Shown piece by piece: positions 9,339-17,904 of a DNA stretch of 64,000 bases. The stretch lies in contig NZ_JBGFGL010000077.1 in assembly GCF_041224425.1 (NCBI RefSeq), forward strand, positions 372,001 through 436,000, written 5' to 3'. Position 1 is the stretch's first letter; every line of letters begins with the position of its first letter. A program made the position numbers and the translations under genes. The DNA comes from Psychroserpens sp041224425 (GTDB taxonomy: Bacteria; Bacteroidota; Bacteroidia; Flavobacteriales; Flavobacteriaceae). The notes beneath the pieces are model-generated. The model was not told where the DNA came from. It did not search any database and saw only the letters and a list, made by a program, of their open reading frames with translations.

Positions 9339-9752
9339 TTAGCCACTACACTTATCGCAAATACCTTTTACCACCAAATTTACATTCTCTGACACAAAAC
9401 CATCAGGTACTTTAATTTGCGGTATTTTATGTTCTGTTAGGCAAATCGTTTCATTGCAATTGTTACAATGGAAATGTAAGTGTAAATCGGTTTTTATATC
9501 ACAATTACATCCCTTTTCGCATAACGCATATTTTGTTATCCCTGTGCCATCGTCTATTTGATGTACAATATCATTTTCCTCAAAAGTTTTTATTGTTCTG
9601 TAAAGCGTTGTTCTATCTGCTTTTCCAAAAGCATTTTCAATATCACTTAAGGTTACTGCAACATTCTTTTCCGCAAGAAACTTATAAATTAGCAACCGCA
9701 TTGCTGTTACGCGAATATCTTTTGACTCTAATACTTGTTCTATCGTTTCCAT
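9339..9752 (-). CDS. Fur-family metal-responsive transcriptional regulator
   Basis: A 137-residue protein: N-terminal winged helix (recognition segment DRTTLYRTIKTFEEND, about 46-61), then a His-rich strand HLHFHCNNC (91-99) and a C-terminal ICDKC (131-135). The CNNC and CDKC pairs form the structural zinc site typical of Fur/Zur/PerR. Which metal is sensed cannot be decided from sequence; a Zur-like role fits the zinc/cadmium genes around it. The Cys-rich CEKGCNCD segment (78-85) is not a usual part of Fur and might be an additional metal site. It sits in the middle of the efflux operon, 2 bp after czcB, so it is co-transcribed with the genes it may control. Confidence 0.87.
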   Translation of the reverse strand: METIEQVLESKDIRVTAMRLLIYKFLAEKNVAVTLSDIENAFGKADRTTLYRTIKTFEENDIVHQIDDGTGITKYALCEKGCNCDIKTDLHLHFHCNNCNETICLTEHKIPQIKVPDGFVSENVNLVVKGICDKCSG

Positions 9753-9754
9753 AA

Positions 9755-10960
9755 TTAATGAGCGTGTTCTGCTTCTCCTTTTTTCATTTCTGCTATAAGG
9801 TAATACGCATTATTGTAAGCAAATTTGGTATTAGCGGATACTTCTTCTGAAAAAGTAACTTCAATCCAATCTCCATCTTTTTCTCCAGTTATTACTTCTA
9901 CAGGCTTAAAAGCCCAAATTTCACCTTCTTTTTCTATCGTAAAAACAAAAAATCTATCGCCATCTTTTACAATGGCACTTTCAGGCAATGCCTTTGTTAA
10001 AGCATTATCGGTTTGTATTCTTCCTTGAATGTACATACCTGGAATGAGATTACCTGATTTATTTTCTATTTCGGCGTGCACGTGAACCGCTTTAGGGTTG
10101 TCTTCAAAGGTTTTGCTTACCGAGTAAATCTCGGCCGTAAGTTCTGCATCTGGTATGGATTGCACACTAAAAGTTACCTTTTGCCCTTGTTTTACTTTAT
10201 AGACATCTTTTTCAAACACCATTAAATCTGCGTGCACGTGGTGTGTGTTTACAATCTCGAACAGTTCAGTTTGTGGTTCTACATATTGCCCTGTCTTAAC
10301 CTCGACTTTTTGCACAAAACCTTCAATGGGGCTTCGTAGCGGAATTTGTTGAGCGATACTCCCATTACGAACTGATGCTGTATTGATATTCAAAATTTTC
10401 AGTTGAGCTGCCAAACCATTTACTAATGCAGTTGAACCTTTGTATTCTGCTTCTGCCTTTTGGAAATTAGCACCAGATCCTACTCCTGCATCGTATAATT
10501 TTTTTTGGCGTTCGTAATTTTTCTTTAAAAGTTCGCTATTGCTATAAGCGTTTAGGTAATCGGTCTGTAAGGCTATAATATTTGGATGTGACAAATAAGC
10601 CACTACCTGACCTTTTTCAACTTTATCGCCTTCAATGACTTTTATGAATGTTACATTTGCTCCTATAACAGAAGTAATAGCAGCTTCGTTTTGGGGTGGT
10701 ACTTCCAATGTGCCGTTTGCCTCAACATAGCCACTCATATTGCGTAAGCCCAAGGTGTCTATTTTCATTTTTAAGGCATCAAACTGTTGCTGATTAAGCG
10801 TTACTTCGCCTTCTTCGTGGTGTTCTTCATTTTCACTGGTTTGTTCTGTTTTATCGTGAGAAAGTCCATCATTTTCTGAATGGTCTTTTTTATTGCCACA
10901 AGACACCATAAAAAGTGCTGCAAAAATGACTGCGATGTATTTGTATGCTGTTTTTTTCAT
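9755..10960 (-). CDS. czcB: Periplasmic adaptor (membrane fusion protein) of the Czc-type efflux system
   Basis: A 401-residue lipoprotein: starting at 10960 gives MKKTAYKY and a lipobox FMVSC, so the protein is anchored in the inner membrane on the periplasmic side. A His/Glu-rich stretch after the lipobox (HDKTEQTSENEEHHEEGE) may bind metal. Then come the barrel-sandwich hybrid, helical hairpin and beta-barrel domains of CusB/CzcB adaptors, and a terminal HAH. It links the RND pump to its TolC-like channel. The longer frame from 10996 would overlap the pump gene and lacks a signal. It begins 4 bp after the pump stop. Confidence 0.9.
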   Translation of the reverse strand: MKKTAYKYIAVIFAALFMVSCGNKKDHSENDGLSHDKTEQTSENEEHHEEGEVTLNQQQFDALKMKIDTLGLRNMSGYVEANGTLEVPPQNEAAITSVIGANVTFIKVIEGDKVEKGQVVAYLSHPNIIALQTDYLNAYSNSELLKKNYERQKKLYDAGVGSGANFQKAEAEYKGSTALVNGLAAQLKILNINTASVRNGSIAQQIPLRSPIEGFVQKVEVKTGQYVEPQTELFEIVNTHHVHADLMVFEKDVYKVKQGQKVTFSVQSIPDAELTAEIYSVSKTFEDNPKAVHVHAEIENKSGNLIPGMYIQGRIQTDNALTKALPESAIVKDGDRFFVFTIEKEGEIWAFKPVEVITGEKDGDWIEVTFSEEVSANTKFAYNNAYYLIAEMKKGEAEHAH

Positions 10961-10964
10961 AATG

Positions 10965-13900
10965 TTATTGATTGAAATATTGTAATTGAAATGCACTTTC
11001 TAAATAATTGAATAAAGCGTTTTGAGCTTCCAGTTCTGACTGTACGGCTTCTTTTACCAATTGTGTAAAGGTGGTATAATCTATTTCTCCTTCCTTATAC
11101 GCCAACAACGCTCCTGATTTCTGGTCTTTGGTTAACGGTAACACTTGTGTTTCGTAAAATTCCCAAGACAGTTTCCATTTTAAATAATTTTCTTTTGCTT
11201 GTGCATATTGTGATTGTAATTCTTGTTTTTTGAATAACAAATTACTTTCTGCAATAGCATTGTCAATTTTTGCTGATTTAATTCGGGCTTTGTTTGAACC
11301 TGACAGGAATGGAATGGAAATTCCTGCTTGATAGGTATAAAAACCTGAATTACCATTAACTTTTTGTAAACCACCCTGAAGGTTCAATTTTGGTAAATTA
11401 TCAGCTTTTGCTGCCCTCAATTCTGCTTCGGCGACATTCAATTGATTTTCTGAAACAGTAACCATTGGATGTTCATTTGTTGATAAGCTATCAGTTTCAA
11501 TCGTTGCAATGTTTTCCAATTCTTCTGATACAGTATAAATTTCGTCTTCAAATAACCAAAGATTTAACTGTTGTATGGCTATGAGGTAATCTCTGTATGC
11601 CTGTACTTTTTTATTTTGAATTTGAAACACTTGATTTTTTGCCGCTGAATACTCCAATTTAGAAATGGCTTCCACTTCAAAGTTCAGCGTAACTGCTTGT
11701 TCAAAATTACCATAGATGGAATCAAGCTCTTTGTACAACTGAAAGTTTCTCATAGACTGATAACATTTTGCCCACGCTTTTTTCACTTCCAGTTCTACCT
11801 CCAATTCAGATAATTGCAATGCTTTTTGAGACAACTCAATGCGTTGTTGTTGCAGTTTTCGTTTTGCTCCGATTCCAAACACATCCATATTTGATTGTCC
11901 AACACCGACCGTTGTGTAGATTCCTGTTCCATCTTTCACTTCTTCACCTCCTGTAAAGATTTGAGTAGAACCAAAATCATATGCTGTGGATTTTAGGTTT
12001 TCTTGTTTGGTAACTTCCAATTGTTTTTGCTTCAATAGTGGATAGTTCTTTTTAGATAAAGCAACAGCATCGTTCAACGAAATTTTAGGCAAGGTATCCG
12101 TGATTTGTTGTGCATTACTTCGAGTTGAAAACACAAACATTAAAACCAGTACTGCGGCTGCACTCACTACTTTTTTGTTCGGCTTTAACCTAAAGTTCTT
12201 ATTCTCTACCCAATGATATAATATAGGCAATACAAATAAGGTGAGTAATGTAGAAGTCAATAATCCGCCAATAACTACCGTTGCCAACGGACGCTGTACT
12301 TCTGCACCTGCCGATGCTGAAACAGCCATTGGTAAAAAGCCCAATACATCTGTAAAAGCAGTGAGCATAATGGGGCGTATTCTTCGCTTTGTGCCTTCCA
12401 AAATCCGTTCTTTTAAATTGATAACACCTTCTTCTTTCAATTCATTTAAGCCACTTATCATTACCAAGCCGTTTAATACGGCCACGCCAAACAATACAAT
12501 AAAACCAACACCTGCCGAAATGCTAAAGGGCATATCTCGTAGCCACAACGCCACCACACCACCAATGGTAGCCATTGGAATAGCAATGTATATCATTAAG
12601 GTTTGTGGTACTGATTTTAAAGCAAAGTATATCAGTACGAAAATAAGTAGTAAGGCAATAGGTACTACGGTTTGTAAGCGGTTACTGGCTCGTTCCAAAT
12701 TTTCAAAAGCACCGCCATAGCGTACAAAATAGCCAGAGGGTAATTCCAATTGTGCATCTAATTTGGTTTTAATTTCTTCTACCAACGACTTTACATCACG
12801 TCCTCTTACATTGATCCCTACATAGGTTCTGCGGTTGGTATTGTCCCTACTGATTTGCATCGGGCCTGATTTATAGGATATATCAGCTACTTCACGAAGT
12901 GGAATTTGTACCCCTGAAGGCAAATTGATAAACAGATTTTGAATATCTGATATATCCTTACGGTTGTGTTGATTTAAACGAACTACCAAATCAAACCGCT
13001 TTTCGCCTTCAAAAATAACGCCTGCATTTCCTCCTGCAAATGCCGATTGCACCATTTTGTTAAGTGTGTTGATTTGCAGTCCATATTGGGCCAACTTATC
13101 TCTACTATAGTTTATAGTCATTTGAGGCAGACCTGTTGTGGCTTCGGCTTTCATATCACCAATACCTGGTGTTCCTGCAATTATTTTTGTTATTTCTTCT
13201 GCCTTTTGAGATAAGACCTCGATGTCTTCGCCATATAATTTAATAGCAATATCTTCGCGCACTCCTTCAAGCAACTCGTTAAAACGCATTTCTATGGGTT
13301 GGGTAAATTCATAATTGACTCCAGGGATAATTTCAACAGCTTCTTTCATTGCTTCAATAAGCTCATCTTTTGTCTCTACCGTAGTCCATTCATTTTTAGG
13401 TTTCAGTATGACGAATACATCGGCAATATCCATAGGCATTGGATCAGTTGGTATTTCTGCAACACCAATACGGCTCACAATTTTTTCGACTTCAGGAAAT
13501 TTCGCCTTAACAATCTGCTCGATTTTGGTAGTAGTTTCTACGGTTTCAGACAGTGAACTACCCGGCTTTAAAATGGCGTGGAATGCTATATCACCTTCAT
13601 CGAGTTGTGGGATAAACTCACCTCCCATTCGGGTAAACATAAAGACTGTTACCGCAAATAGTGCCACAGCAATTCCTACAATTAATTTGCCTTTTAGAAG
13701 GGCTTTTTCCAATAAAGGTTTGTACTTATTTTCAACCCAATGCACAAATTTATCACCATAAGATAATTTATCATTTTTTGGTGTTCTCAATACCAAAGCA
13801 GACATCATTGGTACGTAGGTAAGACACAAAACCATAGCTCCAATCATTGCGAAAATAAAAGTCAATGCCATTGGTTTGAACATTTTCCCTTCAATGCCTT

Positions 13901-15299
13901 GTAAGGCTAAAATGGGAAGAAACACAATAAGTATAATCAACTGACCAAAGAAAGCTGCATTCATCATTTTTTTGGAAGCCGATGCAGCAACCTCATCACG
14001 CTCCTTGTTTGTTATTTTTTTCTTTTTAAGTACTTGGGAAGCGATAAGAAATACCGTAGACTCCACAATAATTACTGCACCATCTACAATAATTCCGAAG
14101 TCTATAGCTCCTAAACTCATCAGATTTGCCCATACGTTGAATACATTCATTAAAATAAATGCAAACAGTAACGATAATGGAATGGTTGAAGCTACAATTA
14201 AGCCACCTCGCCAATTACCCAACAAGAAAATGAGGATGAAAATAACGATTAAAGCCCCTTCAATAAGGTTTGTAGCAACTGTAGAAGTGGTTTCACCAAT
14301 TAACTTACTTCTGTCTAAAAGTGGTTCAATAATAACACCTTCTGGCAGCGATTTTTGAATTTGAACCATTCGCTCTTTAACATTGGCAATCACATCATTG
14401 GAATTTGCACCTTTAAGCATCATCACCAAGCCACCGACAACTTCTCCTTCTCCGTCTTGAGTTAATGCTCCATAACGAATGGCTGAACCAAATTGAACCG
14501 TTCCTATATCGCCAATGGTTATAGGCACATTATTAATGGTTTTAACCGTAATTTTTTTAATGTCGTCTAAACTTCTTGCCAATCCTTCCCCTCGTATAAA
14601 ATTAGCCTGATGGTTTTTTTCGATATAAGCACCACCCGTATTTTGGTTATTGGCTTCGAGGGCTTCAAATACATCTGTAATGGTAATCCCAATAGATTTA
14701 AGCTCGTTAGGGTCTACAGCAACTTCATATTGTTTTATTTTACCTCCAATAGCGTTGACCTCGACAACACCAGGAACCATTGCCATTTGGCGTTGTACAA
14801 TCCAGTCTTGCATTGTACGCACATCTGAAATGGAATATTTATCTTGATATTCTGGTTTTACTTTTAATGTGTATTGGTATATCTCTCCCAGACCTGTGGA
14901 TATAGGCCCCATTGTAGGTTCTCCAAAACCCGCAGGAATTTGTTCTTTTACTTCGTTGAGTTTTTCTGCTACCAATTGTCTCGGAAGATATGTACCCATA
15001 TCATCATCAAATACAATAGTTACTACTGACAGACCAAAGCGTGAAATTGAGCGAATCTCTTCCACATTGGGCAAATTGCTCATTGCCACCTCAACAGGAT
15101 AGGTAACTATTTGCTCAATATCTTCTGTACCTAAATTTGGGGATTGCGTTATTACCTGAACTTGGTTGTTGGTAATATCGGGAACGGCATCTATGGGTAC
15201 TTTTGTCATACTCCAGATACCTGCTCCAATAATGGTAAGCGTTAGCAAACCAATAATGAATTTATTATTGATTGAAAAATCAATGATTTTATTAATCAT
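10965..15299 (-). CDS. czcA: CzcA-type RND pump fused to a TolC-like channel domain
   Basis: A 1444-residue protein from MINKIIDF. Residues 1 to about 1030 are a heavy-metal RND pump with the TM4 proton relay IDFGIIVDGAVIIVE, the D-x5-D-x6-E pattern of CzcA-type pumps for divalent Zn/Co/Cd. About residues 1050-1070 form an additional hydrophobic segment ending SNAQQ, like a buried signal sequence. The rest is a CzcC/TolC-type coiled-coil outer-membrane factor. Such pump-channel fusions are recurrent in Bacteroidota. How the channel part reaches the outer membrane, whether by cleavage at the internal signal or otherwise, is unclear. The adaptor follows 4 bp downstream. Confidence 0.9.
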   Translation of the reverse strand: MINKIIDFSINNKFIIGLLTLTIIGAGIWSMTKVPIDAVPDITNNQVQVITQSPNLGTEDIEQIVTYPVEVAMSNLPNVEEIRSISRFGLSVVTIVFDDDMGTYLPRQLVAEKLNEVKEQIPAGFGEPTMGPISTGLGEIYQYTLKVKPEYQDKYSISDVRTMQDWIVQRQMAMVPGVVEVNAIGGKIKQYEVAVDPNELKSIGITITDVFEALEANNQNTGGAYIEKNHQANFIRGEGLARSLDDIKKITVKTINNVPITIGDIGTVQFGSAIRYGALTQDGEGEVVGGLVMMLKGANSNDVIANVKERMVQIQKSLPEGVIIEPLLDRSKLIGETTSTVATNLIEGALIVIFILIFLLGNWRGGLIVASTIPLSLLFAFILMNVFNVWANLMSLGAIDFGIIVDGAVIIVESTVFLIASQVLKKKKITNKERDEVAASASKKMMNAAFFGQLIILIVFLPILALQGIEGKMFKPMALTFIFAMIGAMVLCLTYVPMMSALVLRTPKNDKLSYGDKFVHWVENKYKPLLEKALLKGKLIVGIAVALFAVTVFMFTRMGGEFIPQLDEGDIAFHAILKPGSSLSETVETTTKIEQIVKAKFPEVEKIVSRIGVAEIPTDPMPMDIADVFVILKPKNEWTTVETKDELIEAMKEAVEIIPGVNYEFTQPIEMRFNELLEGVREDIAIKLYGEDIEVLSQKAEEITKIIAGTPGIGDMKAEATTGLPQMTINYSRDKLAQYGLQINTLNKMVQSAFAGGNAGVIFEGEKRFDLVVRLNQHNRKDISDIQNLFINLPSGVQIPLREVADISYKSGPMQISRDNTNRRTYVGINVRGRDVKSLVEEIKTKLDAQLELPSGYFVRYGGAFENLERASNRLQTVVPIALLLIFVLIYFALKSVPQTLMIYIAIPMATIGGVVALWLRDMPFSISAGVGFIVLFGVAVLNGLVMISGLNELKEEGVINLKERILEGTKRRIRPIMLTAFTDVLGFLPMAVSASAGAEVQRPLATVVIGGLLTSTLLTLFVLPILYHWVENKNFRLKPNKKVVSAAAVLVLMFVFSTRSNAQQITDTLPKISLNDAVALSKKNYPLLKQKQLEVTKQENLKSTAYDFGSTQIFTGGEEVKDGTGIYTTVGVGQSNMDVFGIGAKRKLQQQRIELSQKALQLSELEVELEVKKAWAKCYQSMRNFQLYKELDSIYGNFEQAVTLNFEVEAISKLEYSAAKNQVFQIQNKKVQAYRDYLIAIQQLNLWLFEDEIYTVSEELENIATIETDSLSTNEHPMVTVSENQLNVAEAELRAAKADNLPKLNLQGGLQKVNGNSGFYTYQAGISIPFLSGSNKARIKSAKIDNAIAESNLLFKKQELQSQYAQAKENYLKWKLSWEFYETQVLPLTKDQKSGALLAYKEGEIDYTTFTQLVKEAVQSELEAQNALFNYLESAFQLQYFNQ

Positions 15300-15372
15300 A
15301 AGAATGGTTATAATGAATTTATAAATAGAGATAAGCAACCTATTACAAAAATGGGTTACTTGAATTTATAAG

Positions 15373-15392
15373 ATACCTGCATACGCAGGTAT
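15373..15392. terminator. Perfect 8-bp inverted repeat after the DUF6660-like gene
   Basis: ATACCTGC-atac-GCAGGTAT begins 3 bp after the stop of the DUF6660-like gene and 74 bp before the czcA start. The hairpin is strong, but on the minus strand it is not followed by a clear T-run. It could be a weak terminator or attenuator between the two genes, or an operator in front of the efflux operon. Confidence 0.4.
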
Positions 15393-15395
15393 TCA

Positions 15396-15707
15396 TTAAA
15401 CCTGTGGTGGTTGTAAAAGGGTAGTATTGAAGTCTTTTTCAAGACCATCAAAATAGTAGAATAATTGAGTTGGAATAACAGTATTAGATAAACTGTAATC
15501 TACAACATTAAAATGTGTAACGTGAATATGACAACAGTGGCATTGGCAAAATGGTGAGCATAAATCTGCTCCTTGGTGTTGATGGTCGTTGTCTAACGCT
15601 TGAGAAATTTCAGTTTTAACCTCATTATCAGGTATACCATTATCTTCACAAGGCACTAAATTGAGCGCAAAGATATAAATAGATAATATGAGTGCTAAAA
15701 CTTTCAT
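15396..15707 (-). CDS. DUF6660-like small exported Cys/His-rich protein
   Basis: A 103-residue protein with a signal peptide (ending around LNLVPC) and a dense metal-ligand patch, DHQHQGADLCSPFCQCHCCHIHVTH, spanning residues about 41-65 and written here only in overlapping parts: DHQHQG, CSPFCQCHCCH, HVTH. I associate it with the DUF6660 family of Bacteroidota metal loci, from memory. A periplasmic or surface metal-binding role is likely, but no activity is known. It is the first gene of the metal cluster; the 16-bp motif shared with position 9320 lies 26 bp upstream of its ATG, and a hairpin follows its stop. Confidence 0.7.
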   Translation of the reverse strand: MKVLALILSIYIFALNLVPCEDNGIPDNEVKTEISQALDNDHQHQGADLCSPFCQCHCCHIHVTHFNVVDYSLSNTVIPTQLFYYFDGLEKDFNTTLLQPPQV

Positions 15708-15732
15708 TGAGACAAAGATAAAAATATTTTAA

Positions 15733-15748
15733 TGCAATGGTGTTGCAA
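15733..15748. promoter_or_regulatory. Shared 16-bp motif upstream of the metal cluster
   Basis: TGCAATGG-tgt-TGCAA matches the site at 9320-9335 at all 13 fixed positions. Here it also contains an inverted repeat TGCAA-tggtg-TTGCA. It lies between the Argonaute stop and the first metal-cluster gene, where an operator would be expected. Binding by the Fur-family regulator is a guess. Confidence 0.45.
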
Positions 15749-15753
15749 AGTAT

Positions 15754-17865
15754 TTATAAAAACCACAACGTATCTTTAGCGTCCTCTGGAACACCGTTTT
15801 CGAAACGAGGTGCTATTTGGGCTACCATTTCGGGATATTTTATGGTAATTGGTACATTTTGTTGGCGTAAAGATTTCCAATATAATCTACTGAACTGATA
15901 TACTTGGGTTAACAATTCTTCAATCACCTCAACATCTTCAAAAGCATCATCATCCGGACTGCTTATTTTTATCTTTATAGGAAATGGGTAACCATCTGTA
16001 TCTGCATAATGAATATCATTTGGGTAACGTGCATTATTAAATAGTAAAAATTTATTTACACCTATGCGAATGTATGTACCACTTACAGGCATTAATTTAT
16101 CTCCCCAATTTACATCGTAAGCAATCATATCTTCTGCTTCGGTTTTGTTTATATTCAAAATATATAAAGGCACTCCTAATTTTAGTTTGTTCATCCCATC
16201 TACAATAGGCTGAAGTTCTTCGTAACTCATTTCTTTATAAAAATGAATCACTACTTTGTCTGCTTGAGCTACTGATGTAAAATCTCTAATGGCCTTTAAT
16301 ATACTACCTGCTAATAGTTTTGTTTCGTTTTGGTTGAAATATTCAAAATTTCTAAACAAACCATTGTTTTGAAAACTAAATGCACTTGCTATATACCGTC
16401 TGTTTTCACCTTGATTGGTAAATGCTCCTACTCCAATTACCAATTCTTTCTTATCGGTTACTGCCAGTTTCCAAGGTGCACCACCTAATTTAGCGTGAAT
16501 TGCTAATGCCATATTTTGCAACGAAAACTGAAAATTGTATTGGTCTTGGATGTTTACAATCATCTTTTCGTAATCTACCACTTGGGTTACAATGCCTTCA
16601 TTTAAAAACAGTTCTTTAATGCGGATGTAAATTTCCCTATCGTCAGGATCTGGTGTAAACTTATCGAAAGGACTGATGTAAAAGGCTGCATACTTTACAT
16701 TTTCGTGGTCAAAAGTTAAACTTTCAAGCTGCACAACTATTTCAGGTATTGGGTCATTTTCATTGGTGAACTCAATAAAATGCTCTTTTGATGCTGTAGC
16801 CTTGATATTTACATAGGCTTCTAATCCTTTATAATAGTTCTTTTCAGTATTTACACCTTCTTTTAAATTTTGATAGAAAGACAATACCGAATCCTTATGA
16901 GAGGTATGGCAAATGAAAAATATCTTGATATTTTGATTGCTTGGACGTCTGTAAGGGTTTAGAATGTTCATTGCCTTTTTAGGCACTAAATGGGTTCTTT
17001 TATTACCATATTGGTCTTTACCAAACTCTAATAAACCCAAGTTGGGGTTAATGTGATTGATGCGATTGCCAGGAACATCTATAAAGGCATCTTGTTTAAA
17101 AGGAAACAAGGTTTTAAATTCTTCTGTAAACAAATAGTTTTTAGCAAATGTAGTGATGAGTGCTACATACTTTTGGTATCTGTTCTTTGGTCTGTCTGGT
17201 TCTTCAATAGGGATGTTTAAGGCTCTTGCCAATTGTAAATTGAATATTGGAAAGGCTTGAGCAAATTCTATACTGTTGTAAAATTCTTCCTTATCCTCTG
17301 TGTCGAGGTTCATTTGGTAATTGAAGGTTTTTTGACCATACACACAACGCTTAATATACTCTGTTTCCTCAATATCCTTAACTGATTTTGTGAGGACTTT
17401 TGACGTACCATCATACGATACTACAAGTTCTGGTAAGTCAGTGAGTGTTGCAAACTGTATTTTGAATGAGAATTTATAGTATAAATTATAGTCTGCTGTA
17501 TTCCCTTTTTTTGAAGGCATCCATACTTGTACATCACGTACAAAGTTTTTGACCACGATGTAACCCTTTTCTAAAAAATAAGTTTTTAATTGGTGTTTAA
17601 GGAATTGCTTGTAAATGCGTAGTTCTTTATCCTTTATTAAATTTATTTTGATACTTGGGGCATTGGGTATTTCTTGAGTAAATGTGGTGAAAATATGCTC
17701 TAAACTTGATAAATCTGTATCTGGAAACGCCTCTTTTATCTGCTTTGAAAACTTTGATTTATGGATTGGGTGGCTACCTTCTATATCTTCTAACGATAAA
17801 TATATGACAGGTGTACTACTTGGCCATTTAAAATTGAGTATGTTGGTTTTTAAGTGTTCTTGCAT
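15754..17865 (-). CDS. Long prokaryotic Argonaute, predicted catalytically inactive
   Basis: A 703-residue protein, full length for a long pAgo. Residues 1 to about 310 cover N, linker and PAZ-like regions; about 312-470 is MID and 471-703 is PIWI. The 5'-guide pocket shows Q450 and the KLGG-PW motif at 459-465. The C-terminal region QVYQFSRLYWKSLR (654-667) and terminal WFL are typical of pAgos. The PIWI catalytic Asp positions are replaced: the first strand reads VIGVG (G480 where Asp belongs) and the second HFYK (Y543 where HRDG is usual). It should bind guide and target without cutting, so the effect probably comes from the upstream TIR and membrane proteins. It is last in the operon, 39 bp after the AbiC-like gene. 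Assignment to long-A or long-B needs a tree. Confidence 0.88.
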   Translation of the reverse strand: MQEHLKTNILNFKWPSSTPVIYLSLEDIEGSHPIHKSKFSKQIKEAFPDTDLSSLEHIFTTFTQEIPNAPSIKINLIKDKELRIYKQFLKHQLKTYFLEKGYIVVKNFVRDVQVWMPSKKGNTADYNLYYKFSFKIQFATLTDLPELVVSYDGTSKVLTKSVKDIEETEYIKRCVYGQKTFNYQMNLDTEDKEEFYNSIEFAQAFPIFNLQLARALNIPIEEPDRPKNRYQKYVALITTFAKNYLFTEEFKTLFPFKQDAFIDVPGNRINHINPNLGLLEFGKDQYGNKRTHLVPKKAMNILNPYRRPSNQNIKIFFICHTSHKDSVLSFYQNLKEGVNTEKNYYKGLEAYVNIKATASKEHFIEFTNENDPIPEIVVQLESLTFDHENVKYAAFYISPFDKFTPDPDDREIYIRIKELFLNEGIVTQVVDYEKMIVNIQDQYNFQFSLQNMALAIHAKLGGAPWKLAVTDKKELVIGVGAFTNQGENRRYIASAFSFQNNGLFRNFEYFNQNETKLLAGSILKAIRDFTSVAQADKVVIHFYKEMSYEELQPIVDGMNKLKLGVPLYILNINKTEAEDMIAYDVNWGDKLMPVSGTYIRIGVNKFLLFNNARYPNDIHYADTDGYPFPIKIKISSPDDDAFEDVEVIEELLTQVYQFSRLYWKSLRQQNVPITIKYPEMVAQIAPRFENGVPEDAKDTLWFL

Positions 17866-17904
17866 AGATAATGAGGTGTTTTTGTATTTACATATAGTGA
17901 TTAA

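Noticed and set aside
12241..12720. Long plus-strand frame opposite the CzcA-type gene (159 codons); similar frames at 6792-7247, 13315-13761 and 27518-27955
   Set aside because: Antisense shadows of well-supported minus-strand genes; no domain, promoter or start support.
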